A stretch of 64,000 bases of DNA from Rothia sp035916755. Its GTDB lineage: Bacteria > Actinomycetota > Actinomycetes > Actinomycetales > Micrococcaceae. Position numbers and translations under genes: made by a program. The DNA lies in contig NZ_JAYWIX010000006.1 of assembly GCF_035916755.1 (NCBI RefSeq), positions 124,001 to 188,000 on the forward strand. Direction: 5' to 3'. Positions 18,101 to 26,567 of this stretch are shown here, in pieces (within the stretch, counting starts at the first letter, position 1; each line of letters begins with the position of its first letter). Under the pieces are notes generated by a model. It was given only the letters and a program-made list of their open reading frames with translations, was not told where the DNA came from and did not search any database.

Positions 18101-20043
18101 TAGGCGTTCAGGGCGTCTTCGTAGAGGGCAGAAACCTTCTCTGCTTCTACACCTTCGGGCAGTTCAACGCCAAAGTCGTAGAGGGAGAAGTTGCGGCCGT
18201 CTGCAGGAGTAATGTCGTAGGGCTTCTGGTCAATAACGACCAGGCCCATGTTCTGCATCACGGGTAGCAGTTCGGTGAGGGTGTGGGCGCTAGCCAGGTA
18301 GGTCTTGATACGGGTGCGGCTCTGGCGCTGCCCCATGCGGATAGCGGCCGGCTGAGCATCGCTGAGCGATTCGAAGATGTTGATATCTTCAACGGCGTTT
18401 TCTACCTCGTAGTCGGCGCGGTAGGTCATGGGCACAGCCTCAGACCAGGCTGATGCAGCTGCACGACCGTCCTCGGCGCTTAGACCTTCGCCTGCGGCTG
18501 CTGTCTCAACGGCAGCGGCGGTTGCCTCACCCCAGGAGCGGGTAGCTTCTTGCAGGCGGCGCTCAATTGCCTTGGCATCCAGGGCCGGAATGGTGTTAGG
18601 GGTGGTCAGGCGTAGACGGAAGAAGATACGAGCCAGGGACGAGGTGGAGAGGTAGACCTCGAAGTCTAGGCTTTCAATGTCGATGAACTCGTGGAAGACA
18701 GCCTCAAGGCGCTGACGTACGTGGGTGTTGTAGCGGTCGCGCGGCAGGAAGACGGTGGCGGAGACGAAGCGACCAAAGGCGTCCGGACGCAGGAAGAGGC
18801 GGGTGGTACGGCGTTCTTCCAGGCCCATAATGCCGCGGAAGGTGTCGGTAAGTTCCTGCAGGTCAGCATGGAGAAGTTCGAGACGGGGGTAGTCCTCAAT
18901 GATGCCGGCCAGGGTCTTGTCGGAGTGGGAGCCCGGCTGGTATCCCAGGTGACGGCGCATAATAGCCACACGCTCACGCACGATGGGGGTTTCAACGGCG
19001 GGCAGGGAGTAGGCCTGGCGGGAGAAGAGGCCCAGAATGACGTATTCGCCCACGATCTTGCCGGAGCGGTCAAAGTCACGCACACCGATGTAGTCCAGGT
19101 ACTCGTGGCGGTGCACGGTGGAGCGAGAGTTGGCCTTAGTGATGTAGAGGGGCTTGGGGTCGCGGGCATTTTCAAGGCCCAGGCCGGTGAGGACGATGGG
19201 GGCGCCTTCGCCGGTATCGGCCAGAATGCCCAGACCGGAGCCATCGCGGTCGGTCAGCAGCAGGTCACCTGAGTGACCTGAGAGGTCGCGCTCCTTGATG
19301 CCCATGAAGAGGAAGTTGCCGCGGGTGAGCCAGCGCAGGAATTCCTGGACCGATTCGATGCGGGTCATGGGGTCGGCGTCGGAGTTGATGGAGCCGGTGT
19401 AGTGGGCAGCCCCACCCAGGGTAACGTCGGTGAGTTCGCCCAGTTTTTCTGCGATGTCGAGGGTGCGGGCGGCCATGGCATCGTTGTCACGGGCTGCGCG
19501 GCGTACGTCGATCAGAATGGAGCGGATTTCCCGCTCAAGACGGGTAACGTCTTCACCTTCAACGCGGGAGGTGAGGCGGACGGCAATCCACGACTCAATG
19601 GTGGCACCGGCACCGATGTTGCCGGTGGCGGCATCACGCAAAATAGGCATAGAGACGGTGTCACCGCTTGCTACGGGCTGCTTAAAGCCGGTGCCGGTGA
19701 CGCTGGTCAGGCGGCCGTTTGAGTCGCGTTCTACAACAAAGGTGGGGTGGATGAGCCCTGAAATGCCGCCCCAGTTTGCGGCAATCTGAGCGGTGATAGA
19801 CGAGACCAGGAAGCTGGTGTCGTCTACAACGATAAAGAGAGTGCTGCCAGCGTCATCGTTGCTCACTGAAATCAGGGCTTCACCGGCTGCCCGCTGATCT
19901 GCCAGGGCGCGGTGGGCCTGGGCAAGGTTAGTTAGCTGCTGGTCACTCAGACCTTCGAGTTCGTCAGCTGAGCTGTGACGGTAGTATTCGTTGATCCAGT
20001 CTTCGTTACCGGACCAGTGGGCTGGACGATCGTTCGTGAGCAA
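15142..20043 (-). CDS. gdh: NAD-dependent glutamate dehydrogenase, large (L_180-like) type
   Basis: A 1633-residue enzyme that oxidatively deaminates glutamate to 2-oxoglutarate. The length matches the 180-kDa class. The N-terminal ~680 residues contain the ACT-like regulatory segments, including HRHEYLDYIGVRDFDRSGKI. The catalytic domain begins near residue 690, with RFGSVARGGLRWSDRREDFR and VKNAVIIPTGAKGGF carrying conserved Lys and Arg substrate-binding residues. The NAD-binding part includes VGEGGNLGFTQLGRIEAARAG and NTDAIDNSAGVETSDREVN. The last ~200 residues form the family's C-terminal helical domain. It probably recycles glutamate produced by GabT. A parS core lies inside the gene, and a core-only paralog is encoded divergently. 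Confidence 0.95.
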   Translation of the reverse strand: MLTNDRPAHWSGNEDWINEYYRHSSADELEGLSDQQLTNLAQAHRALADQRAAGEALISVSNDDAGSTLFIVVDDTSFLVSSITAQIAANWGGISGLIHPTFVVERDSNGRLTSVTGTGFKQPVASGDTVSMPILRDAATGNIGAGATIESWIAVRLTSRVEGEDVTRLEREIRSILIDVRRAARDNDAMAARTLDIAEKLGELTDVTLGGAAHYTGSINSDADPMTRIESVQEFLRWLTRGNFLFMGIKERDLSGHSGDLLLTDRDGSGLGILADTGEGAPIVLTGLGLENARDPKPLYITKANSRSTVHRHEYLDYIGVRDFDRSGKIVGEYVILGLFSRQAYSLPAVETPIVRERVAIMRRHLGYQPGSHSDKTLAGIIEDYPRLELLHADLQELTDTFRGIMGLEERRTTRLFLRPDAFGRFVSATVFLPRDRYNTHVRQRLEAVFHEFIDIESLDFEVYLSTSSLARIFFRLRLTTPNTIPALDAKAIERRLQEATRSWGEATAAAVETAAAGEGLSAEDGRAAASAWSEAVPMTYRADYEVENAVEDINIFESLSDAQPAAIRMGQRQSRTRIKTYLASAHTLTELLPVMQNMGLVVIDQKPYDITPADGRNFSLYDFGVELPEGVEAEKVSALYEDALNAYLLGKRESDSLDRLILAEGLTWEQVRVLRAYTHYLVQLGQVYTAEFMSDTLLAYPAATRLLADYFAATFDPDAQFASDEQREDAREQVWRELGGVLDAIPTLDVDRFMRSLAAVMKATLRTNAYLDRPALALKVAPGQIDFAPLPRPTFEIFVYSPRVEGVHLRFGSVARGGLRWSDRREDFRTEVLGLVKAQMVKNAVIIPTGAKGGFYPKQLPNPALDRDAWITEGRESYKVFIASLLDVTDNLAIEADGSETVVRNPRVIARDGDDYYLVVAADKGTASFSDTANAISADYGFWLGDAFASGGSVGYDHKAMGITARGAWESVKRHFAELGIDCQTEEFTAVGIGDMSGDVFGNGLMRSRATRLVAAFDHRDIFLDPNPKADVAFDERVRLYNLPRSSWQDYNPELISAGGGVYSRGAKSIPISEQVRQALGLDEGVTEMAPPELLSAILKAPVDLLYNGGIGTYVKGFTETHAAVGDKANDAIRVNGRDLRARIVGEGGNLGFTQLGRIEAARAGILINTDAIDNSAGVETSDREVNIKILVDRLVTAGELSAEERAGFIEAQREDVGAQVLRTNVEQNVLLQAERHGVVPGVEAYIRLIHDLEENAGLNREVEFLPTDEEIRERYEATGETLNGPELAVLAAYVKIHLTAELEKTDLADDPYLTRVLTEYFPPALVERFGQHLESHPLRKQIICTRVANEMVNLGGITHVFRAVEETGVGVDALARAFYVSRETFGIGNSARLHRELPASVPLEGWQAVIKDWQRVLDRLARWFAAERSVVVGTPIAEMIERFKPVAELIPSLKDYFSDDTRARVRAMRDQAEAWGLPEELTVNWIREFEAFALMDVVRIAEANGLSTEQVARVYYSVYDRFQVDLLLTTISKLPRNDRWETLARSSLRDDLYEIAASLALNVVQEVGEGVAAGTESGDAALARWVENHPVRMGRVDSMLAEIQDAAPGADGRPRLAVLQVALRTLRGAVS
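15886..15901. promoter_or_regulatory. parS: parS (ParB-binding) site inside the glutamate dehydrogenase gene
   Basis: The 14-bp palindrome GTTTCACGTGAAAC at 15887-15900 is identical to the actinobacterial parS core, and the preceding T extends the match to the wider bacterial consensus. In the gene it encodes Val-Ser-Arg-Glu-Thr and uses TCA for Ser, uncommon in this GC-rich gene, as expected if the site is maintained. parS sites cluster near oriC, which agrees with other signs in this window. Confidence 0.85.
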
Positions 20044-20448
20044 GGGTTTGCCTTTCGCTGGGTGGATGTCACTCCGTTGTGATACCTGGGTGCGCGGGTC
20101 TGCGCTCTACTTACATAGTAGTCGGGAAGACGGTGGGAGTGAACCGCAACACCGAGGTGCCCCAAGCCCTTTATATTCAGATTTGAAACACTTGTCTACT
20201 ATCGCTTGTGTTGAATATTTCTTACCCACAAGTTTAGAACATATATTCTCATTTGTCTCGAATATATGTACTATTTTTAGCAAGAAGAACTCGCTATACC
20301 CAGGAAGTGCTAGACGCGCACCAGCTCTTCACATACGAGACACACGGTCTCACATTGCAAAAACGGTATCGCCAGCTTTCTTTCCCCCTCTTATGCTGGA
20401 ATTTCCACCAGGGCACTAAGGTGCCCTCCCCGATTAGAAGGGCAGATG
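20044..20448. other. Divergent intergenic region between the two glutamate dehydrogenase genes
   Basis: About 400 bp with no convincing gene. 20165-20290 is distinctly AT-rich and probably carries the promoters of one or both divergent genes. I could not assign -10/-35 boxes with confidence and found no leftover N-terminal coding sequence for the shorter paralog. Confidence 0.5.
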
Positions 20449-22722
20449 ATGTCAGCCTCTACCAGTTCAGCTCTCTCCTCAAAGGTTCTGCACGCCTACT
20501 CCCGCTACCTCCTGCAACTCGGAGCCCCCTTCACCGCGGACTTCATGAACAAGGCTCTTGCTGACAACCCCACCATCACCGAAGGCATCGCCAGCATTTT
20601 CAGCACCGGCTTTGACCCCGCTCTCGAAAAGGACGCGGACGCCCGCCGCGCCTCCCAGCGCGCAGCGGCTGAAGACGTGCGCGCCGATATCGAAAAGCTG
20701 GATGCCGAAACCCAGGATTTCTTCACCAAGCTGCTTGAGGTCGTCCTCGCAACTGTTCGCACCAACGCCTATCAGGGCAAAGAAACCATCGCCCTAAAAA
20801 TCTCAACCCGCGACGTTTCTTTTGCCCCCCTCCCCAAACCGCTATTTGAAATCTTTGTCGAGGGTGACGCCCTCGAAGGTGTGCACCTGCGCTTTGGCAA
20901 GGTTGCCCGCGGTGGTCTGCGCTGGAGCGACCGCCCCGAGGACTTCCGCACCGAGGTGCTCGGCCTGGTTAAGGCTCAGGTCACCAAGAATGCCGTCATT
21001 ATCCCCACCGGCTCCAAGGGCGGCTTTGTTCCCAAGAACCTGCCCGACCGCGATGCTGAGCAGGATAAGTACAACGAGATGGGTGTAGCTGCCTACAAGC
21101 TCTTCATCTCTTCCCTGCTCGATGTCACCGATAACCTGGTGACCGACAATGGCCAGCAGACCATCGTGCGCCCCGACGCGGTCGTGGCTCTCGATGAGGA
21201 CGACCACTACCTGGTCGTTGCCGCCGATAAGGGCACTGCTACCTTCTCAGACATCGCTAATGGCATCTCTCTAGACCGTGGTTTCTGGCTGGGCGATGCT
21301 TTTGCCTCCGGCGGCTCGGTGGGCTTTGACCACAAGGAAATGGGCATTACTGCCCGCGGCGCCTGGGAATCAGTCAAGCGCCACTTCGCTGCCCTGGGGC
21401 ACGATTCTCAGGCTGAAGACTTCACCATGGTGGGTATCGGCGGCATGGCCGGCGATGTGTTCGGCAACGGTGCCCTGCTCTCAGAGCACATCCGCCTGAT
21501 TGGTGCCTTCGACTCCCGCCACATCTTCATCGACCCCAACCCCGATGCAGCTGTTTCTTTTGCGGAACGTCAGCGCCTCTTCAACCTGCCTCGCGCCTAC
21601 TGGACCGACTACAAGCCCGAACTGATTTCAGAGGGCGGCGGCGTCTATTCCCGTAAAGACAAGGCCATCGAGGTCACCCCCCAGATGCGGGAGGCCCTGG
21701 GCCTTGATAGCGCCGTTGAAACCATGAGCGGCGACCAGCTCATTACCGCCCTACTCAAGGCCCCCGTAGATCTGCTCTACACCGGCGGAACCGGCACCTA
21801 CGTGCGCTCCACCGAAGAAAGCAACAGCCAGGTCGGTGACTCCACCAACGACAAGCTCCGCATCACCGCACCCGAGCTGCGCGTGCGCGTCATTTCCGAG
21901 GGTGGCAACCTGGGCCTCACCCAGCGCGCCCGTATCGAGGCAGCCGCAGGCGGGATCCTGGTCAACACCGACGCCATCGACAACTCTGCTGGCGTCGAGA
22001 CCTCAGACCGCGAGGTCAACCTCAAGATTCTCATGGGCCGCGCTATCGAGGCGGGCCAGTTCAAGGAGGGCGACCGCGCCGACTTCATCGCTGAGCAGGT
22101 CGAAGAAGTAGGCCGCCGTGTGCTGCGCTCCAACCTGGAACAAAACGTGTTGCTTCAGGCCGAACGCACCGAAGCTTTCAACACCAACGACGTCGCAGGC
22201 GAGTTCATGGACTACCTCACCGAAACCGTGCACCTGGACCGCGAGGTTGAGCTGCTCCCCTCAGATGCAGACCTGGCAGACCGGGCCGAGGCGCACGTGC
22301 CCCTCACTAGCCCCGAGCTCTCCGTGCTGACCGCTTACGCCAAGATTGACCTCACCGCAGCTCTCGTCGAAAGCGGCTATGCTGACGAGCCCGACCTTGA
22401 CCTCAGCGACGTCCTGGCTGACTACTTCCCGGCTCCTGCTACCGAGAAGTTTGGCTCCTACTTCGATGAGCACCCCCTACGCAGCGAAATCATCGCAACC
22501 CGTGCAGCCAACCGCATGATCAACCACGCAGGTATCACCTTCGTGTACGAGATGAAGAAGAAGCACGGGGCTTCGGTCAACGATATTGCCCGTGCCTTCC
22601 GCACAGCCCGTCTCGAAGCTGGCGCCCTGCCAGACATTGAGGGTAACGGCGACTTCAACGCCTGGGTCGAAGGAGCGCAGGCCCTCCGCGAGGCTATCGA
22701 GGCCAAGCTCGCCAGCGAGTAA
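20449..22722 (+). CDS. Core-only paralog of NAD-glutamate dehydrogenase
   Basis: A 757-residue protein homologous to about residues 690-1440 of the 1633-residue enzyme encoded divergently. Conserved catalytic blocks are present: GKVARGGLRWSDRPEDFR, KNAVIIPTGSKGGF, FASGGSVGFDHKEMGITARG and EGGNLGLTQRARIEAA. It lacks the N-terminal ~680 regulatory residues and the C-terminal ~200-residue helical domain. GAAGGG lies six bases before the ATG at 20449 (an adjacent ATG stands at 20446), and the frame is intact over 2.27 kb, so it looks expressed rather than decayed. It may be an unregulated dehydrogenase or a partner subunit of the long form. Confidence 0.85.
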   Translation: MSASTSSALSSKVLHAYSRYLLQLGAPFTADFMNKALADNPTITEGIASIFSTGFDPALEKDADARRASQRAAAEDVRADIEKLDAETQDFFTKLLEVVLATVRTNAYQGKETIALKISTRDVSFAPLPKPLFEIFVEGDALEGVHLRFGKVARGGLRWSDRPEDFRTEVLGLVKAQVTKNAVIIPTGSKGGFVPKNLPDRDAEQDKYNEMGVAAYKLFISSLLDVTDNLVTDNGQQTIVRPDAVVALDEDDHYLVVAADKGTATFSDIANGISLDRGFWLGDAFASGGSVGFDHKEMGITARGAWESVKRHFAALGHDSQAEDFTMVGIGGMAGDVFGNGALLSEHIRLIGAFDSRHIFIDPNPDAAVSFAERQRLFNLPRAYWTDYKPELISEGGGVYSRKDKAIEVTPQMREALGLDSAVETMSGDQLITALLKAPVDLLYTGGTGTYVRSTEESNSQVGDSTNDKLRITAPELRVRVISEGGNLGLTQRARIEAAAGGILVNTDAIDNSAGVETSDREVNLKILMGRAIEAGQFKEGDRADFIAEQVEEVGRRVLRSNLEQNVLLQAERTEAFNTNDVAGEFMDYLTETVHLDREVELLPSDADLADRAEAHVPLTSPELSVLTAYAKIDLTAALVESGYADEPDLDLSDVLADYFPAPATEKFGSYFDEHPLRSEIIATRAANRMINHAGITFVYEMKKKHGASVNDIARAFRTARLEAGALPDIEGNGDFNAWVEGAQALREAIEAKLASE

Positions 22723-22745
22723 AGCTCTTCCTCAATCCCCTCACA

Positions 22746-22790
22746 AGGACGCGCCCGCCCCGGCTTATGTGAGCCGGGGCGGGCGCGTCC
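22746..22790. terminator. GC-rich bidirectional terminator
   Basis: A 19-bp stem (GGACGCGCCCGCCCCGGCT and its complement) with a 6-nt loop stands between the convergent paralog and MHS transporter genes. A closely similar stem occurs at 35125-35173. Confidence 0.8.
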
Positions 22791-22805
22791 TTACCCTCAG
22801 AAAAT

Positions 22806-24128
22806 CTAGTGGTCCTGTACCCGGTCAACCTCAGCCAGTGTCAGCTTTCCGGTCTCACGAGCGGTCAGTGCACACAGACAGGCCAGGGCAGCCATACCCA
22901 GAGTGAAGGTGGCGGGGCCTACCCAGCTGGCAAAATCGTCCCCGGCAAGGGCCGTTGCAGCAGCCGGTGCGATGCCACCTGACAGGGCAAAGCCAATCTG
23001 CGTACCCAAGGCCAGGCCGGTCACCCGCACCCGAGTGGGGAACATTTCAGCGTAGAAGGAAGGCCAGATACCGTTGGCCATGGAGTAGAAGGCCCCGTGC
23101 ATGAGCACACCAAACACAAACACGAGAACAATGTTTCCGCTTGTGATGGCATGCAGGTAGGGGAACATGAGCCCACCCGCGACCAGGGCACCGGTGGCGA
23201 AGATGGGCTTGCGACCCACCCGGTCAGCGACCATAGCCCAGAAGGGGATAGCGAGCAGGCTCAGTCCGTTAGAGGCAATAGGAACCCAGAGCATAATACC
23301 CGAATCAATCCCGTGCCCCTTGGTGGCAAAAGAGATCGAGAAGGTTGTGAAGACCATGTTCACGGTATTGACCATGGCGCACAGGGCCACCACCGCCACC
23401 GCCCGCTTGTGGCGGGTGAAGACAAGAGCCAGCGGCGCCTTACGACGGGCCGGGTCAATCACCTGCTGCGCCTGGGTTTCCACGAAGGAGGGAGCTTCTT
23501 CAAGGCGGCGGCGAATCAGCCAGGCAGCTACCAGCACAAAGGCCGAAAGCCAGAAGGGCACACGCCAGCCCCAGCTGAGCAGGTCTTCTTCGGGTAGGGC
23601 CGCAAAGGGCAGGAAGACCGCCGTTGCGAGCAGGGAGCCGAACTGGGTACCGTGCAGGGTCCAGGAGGTGGTGAAGGCCCGCTGGTGGTCGTGGGCGTGT
23701 TCCAGCGACATTGAGATAGCGGACGCCTGCTCGCCCGACGCCGATAGCCCCTGGAAGACCCGGCACAGCACCAGCAGGGCGGGGGCAAGCAGCCCCACCT
23801 GGTTGTAGGTGGGCAGGCATCCAATGGCGAATGTGGCCCCGCCCATCATGAAGAGGGTCAGCATGAGCACAAAGCGGCGTCCGAATCTGTCGCCCAGCGG
23901 GCCCATCAGCATGGCACCAAAGGGGCGAACTACATAGGCGATGCCCAGCACCATCATCGATTTGAGGATGCCAGCGGCATCCGAGTCTTCGGGGAAGAAG
24001 ATGCGGTTGAGCACCAGGGCCGCGGCTGTACCGAAGACCGCGAAGTCGTAGTATTCCAGCGCTGAACCGATCCAGGAGGCCAGGGCGGCCTTGCGCGGAC
24101 GTTTGTGCGGGGTGGCGGGTGCGGTCAT
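22806..24128 (-). CDS. MFS transporter, metabolite:H+ symporter (MHS) family
   Basis: A 440-residue transporter with 12 predicted membrane segments. It opens with RKAALASWIGSALEYYDFAVFGTAAALV, the typical MHS first helix containing the acidic EYYDF motif, and carries the MFS signature GDRFGRRFVL in the first inter-repeat loop (near residue 80) and VADRVGRKPIF in the second half. Relatives include ShiA, ProP and KgtP, which import organic acids or osmolytes. The substrate here cannot be read from the sequence. It is transcribed alone; a hairpin and gap separate it from the acyltransferase gene upstream. Confidence 0.88.
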   Translation of the reverse strand: MTAPATPHKRPRKAALASWIGSALEYYDFAVFGTAAALVLNRIFFPEDSDAAGILKSMMVLGIAYVVRPFGAMLMGPLGDRFGRRFVLMLTLFMMGGATFAIGCLPTYNQVGLLAPALLVLCRVFQGLSASGEQASAISMSLEHAHDHQRAFTTSWTLHGTQFGSLLATAVFLPFAALPEEDLLSWGWRVPFWLSAFVLVAAWLIRRRLEEAPSFVETQAQQVIDPARRKAPLALVFTRHKRAVAVVALCAMVNTVNMVFTTFSISFATKGHGIDSGIMLWVPIASNGLSLLAIPFWAMVADRVGRKPIFATGALVAGGLMFPYLHAITSGNIVLVFVFGVLMHGAFYSMANGIWPSFYAEMFPTRVRVTGLALGTQIGFALSGGIAPAAATALAGDDFASWVGPATFTLGMAALACLCALTARETGKLTLAEVDRVQDH

Positions 24129-24209
24129 AGTTTTCCTGCGGGGTGCGGACGCCCGGCTCGGCTACACCTGCCCGGCGTGTGTGTACGGTGCTACCCCTGA
24201 GCGTATGCG

Positions 24210-24243
24210 CGGGCGCCCCGGCTGGTCAAAGCCGGGGCGCCCG
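24210..24243 (-). terminator. Terminator hairpin after the acyltransferase gene
   Basis: A perfect 13-bp stem (CGGGCGCCCCGGC at 24210-24222, complement at 24231-24243) lies 20 bp beyond the acyltransferase stop codon. Confidence 0.75.
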
Positions 24244-24262
24244 TATTCCGTATGGTGGTTAC

Positions 24263-26410
24263 TTATCTATAGGGGTTGGTGGCGGAGGGGTTCCAGCCCT
24301 GGGTAAGGAGCTGGTTTTCCATCTCTGCTGACATGGTCGAGCCGTAAGCCTTCGAAATGTGGTTATCGTCAATATAAATGAAGACGTTGCCCTCCAAGGG
24401 CCGGCAAATACCGTTGGGGCAGATTTGCTCGGTTAGGTCTACGGTGTAGACGCGGGGGTTAAATTTTGCCAGGGCCAGTGAGGGGTTAACAGGTGCTAGC
24501 TTCTCACGCACAGGCATTGAGCAATCAGAGAGGTTGCGCAGGTTAGCCTGACCGCAGACGTACATGTCGTAGTCATAGCGGGGGTTATCGCGTAAGGCGA
24601 TCACATTTATGCCTGCCCTTGTGAGAAGGTCTACGGCAGGTCCTAGCTCGGTAATAGGTACCTCGTCAGCGCTAGTGGGCATGGCTGCGGTAGAGATAAC
24701 TACAAGGTTAGCTGGGCGTAGGTTAAGGATCTCCTGAGTGACGTCGCGGTTAAAGGTCGCGCATTCTTCCCAGCCTTCGGGCTGGGTGGGAAATTTACAA
24801 CCTCCCATAAGGAAAGCCATCATGTTCTGCCCCCTGGCTTGAGCAATGGGGCGGTACATTGAGATAGCCTGTTCTGCATGTGAGTCACCTACCACGATAG
24901 TAAGGGGGGCCTCAGCGTCACCCCAGTAGTCGATGGTGCAGTAGTCTTCCAGGCTTACGTTAGATAGGACTTGGTAGTCAGCGCATCTCTCGCTGAGGTC
25001 ATCGAACTGACTTAAGATATCACCTTGGGGGATAGGCATCTGACGATATCGCTGATCGCTACCTGCGGATAAGGCGCCAGGGTAGGCATCGGTACCAGCA
25101 AGAAGGGCAAGTTCCTCTGCCCGGTCTTGCTGATGGCGAACCCAGGCTTGACCTGCGGATATACTTCCTCCTAGGAAGGTTAGGCAGATAGCAATAACAG
25201 CTACCGGGCGGCCCCAGCTCTTAGGGGCTGATTTTTGGGTGCTGTCCCAAGGAATGTGGTGGCCGGTGAAGTGGCGGCCAATGAGGCGCTGGCGGCGGGG
25301 GCGGAGGCTGGGTTTTTTCTCCCAGGCTCGCAGGGGTTCCTCAACGGCCTTGTGCAGGAGCCAGGCTAGGGCAATTGATCCAGCAATGATGAGGGCACCG
25401 TCAAACCAACCAGCCTGGGGCTTGTTAAGGGCTGTGGTGGTGAGGATAAGCACAGGCCAGTGAACCAGGTAGAGGCAGTAGGAGATAGCGCCCATCTTCT
25501 GGAGAGGTTTAGATGAGAGCAGGCGGTCCACACCGAAGCGGGAGCCGGTCTGGCCAGCTGCCATGATGAAGGCAGCTGAGAGTAGAGGCCAGAGGGCTAG
25601 GTAGCCGGGGAAGGCTTGTTCAACGGGCAGGAGCCAGCCGCAGGTAATAAGGCCGGTAAGACCTACCCAGCCCAGGGGTACTTTGGCCCAGGACGGCACT
25701 CGCCAGGCCAGCATGAGCATGGCAAGTAGGGCACCGGCAGCAAATTCCCAGAGGCGGGTGCGGGTGTCGAAGTAGGCGAAAGCTTGATTGGTTGAGGTTG
25801 CAAGGATGGAGTAGGTGAGGGAGGCTACGAAGACACTGCCGAAGACGAGTAGGGCGGTGGGGAGCACCTTCAGACGCAGGTAGCCTACAAGGAAGGCTAC
25901 GAAGGCAAAGAGCAGGGGCCAGAGAATGAAAATTTGCCCCTGCATGGAGAGGGACCAAAAGTGCTGGAAGGGGGTTTTGAGGGTGGCGTCTTGAGCATAG
26001 TAGTCCACCGAGTTGAAGGCTAGGCGCCAGTTGAGCCAGTAGAAGAGGGCTGCTTTGGCATCCGCTAGGAGGGCTGACCAGCGGGAGGGAACCAGAATAA
26101 AGTAGGAGGCTACTAGGGTACCGAGAATGACGGTTGCAGCTGCTGGTAGGAGCCTTTGGAAGACGTGGAGCCAGTAGCTGACGACCTTGAGGGGCTTGCC
26201 ATCCTGTATCTTGCGTAAGGACGAGAGTGAGAGCAGGAAGGCGGAGATGAATAGGAAGACATCGACGCCACCGGAGACTTTACCGAACCAGACGTGGTAG
26301 GTAACAACGAGCAGGACCGCCAGGGAACGGAGGCCTTGGACTTCTGGGCGGAATTTGGGTTGTTCTAGAAAGCTGCCCAGGGGCTTGTATCTGTGACTGG
26401 TTCGGTTCAT
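24263..26410 (-). CDS. Acyltransferase-3 / SGNH fusion membrane protein (surface O-acyltransferase)
   Basis: A 715-residue OafA-like protein. The N-terminal ~380 residues form the membrane acyltransferase-3 domain, starting RPEVQGLRSLAVLLVVTYHV and FLFISAFLLS, with about ten hydrophobic segments. The C-terminal ~270 residues form an extracytoplasmic SGNH domain with the nucleophile motif VVGDSHAEQA and the catalytic-block IDDNHISKAYG. Such fusions acetylate cell-wall polysaccharides or peptidoglycan. It opens the polysaccharide island and is divergent from the flippase-like gene. Confidence 0.9.
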   Translation of the reverse strand: MNRTSHRYKPLGSFLEQPKFRPEVQGLRSLAVLLVVTYHVWFGKVSGGVDVFLFISAFLLSLSSLRKIQDGKPLKVVSYWLHVFQRLLPAAATVILGTLVASYFILVPSRWSALLADAKAALFYWLNWRLAFNSVDYYAQDATLKTPFQHFWSLSMQGQIFILWPLLFAFVAFLVGYLRLKVLPTALLVFGSVFVASLTYSILATSTNQAFAYFDTRTRLWEFAAGALLAMLMLAWRVPSWAKVPLGWVGLTGLITCGWLLPVEQAFPGYLALWPLLSAAFIMAAGQTGSRFGVDRLLSSKPLQKMGAISYCLYLVHWPVLILTTTALNKPQAGWFDGALIIAGSIALAWLLHKAVEEPLRAWEKKPSLRPRRQRLIGRHFTGHHIPWDSTQKSAPKSWGRPVAVIAICLTFLGGSISAGQAWVRHQQDRAEELALLAGTDAYPGALSAGSDQRYRQMPIPQGDILSQFDDLSERCADYQVLSNVSLEDYCTIDYWGDAEAPLTIVVGDSHAEQAISMYRPIAQARGQNMMAFLMGGCKFPTQPEGWEECATFNRDVTQEILNLRPANLVVISTAAMPTSADEVPITELGPAVDLLTRAGINVIALRDNPRYDYDMYVCGQANLRNLSDCSMPVREKLAPVNPSLALAKFNPRVYTVDLTEQICPNGICRPLEGNVFIYIDDNHISKAYGSTMSAEMENQLLTQGWNPSATNPYR

Positions 26411-26567
26411 TGTTGGTGCTTCTCTATGGGTGCGATAGCTGCCTGCGAGCTGGGCAACTTGGGCAGTCTACCACAGGCACCGCCCCCGATATATCATGGC
26501 ATGAAGCAGATATATCTCGTGAGGAGTTACATGTTTCCTCTACAGGGTAGGTACGACGATTGAGAGC

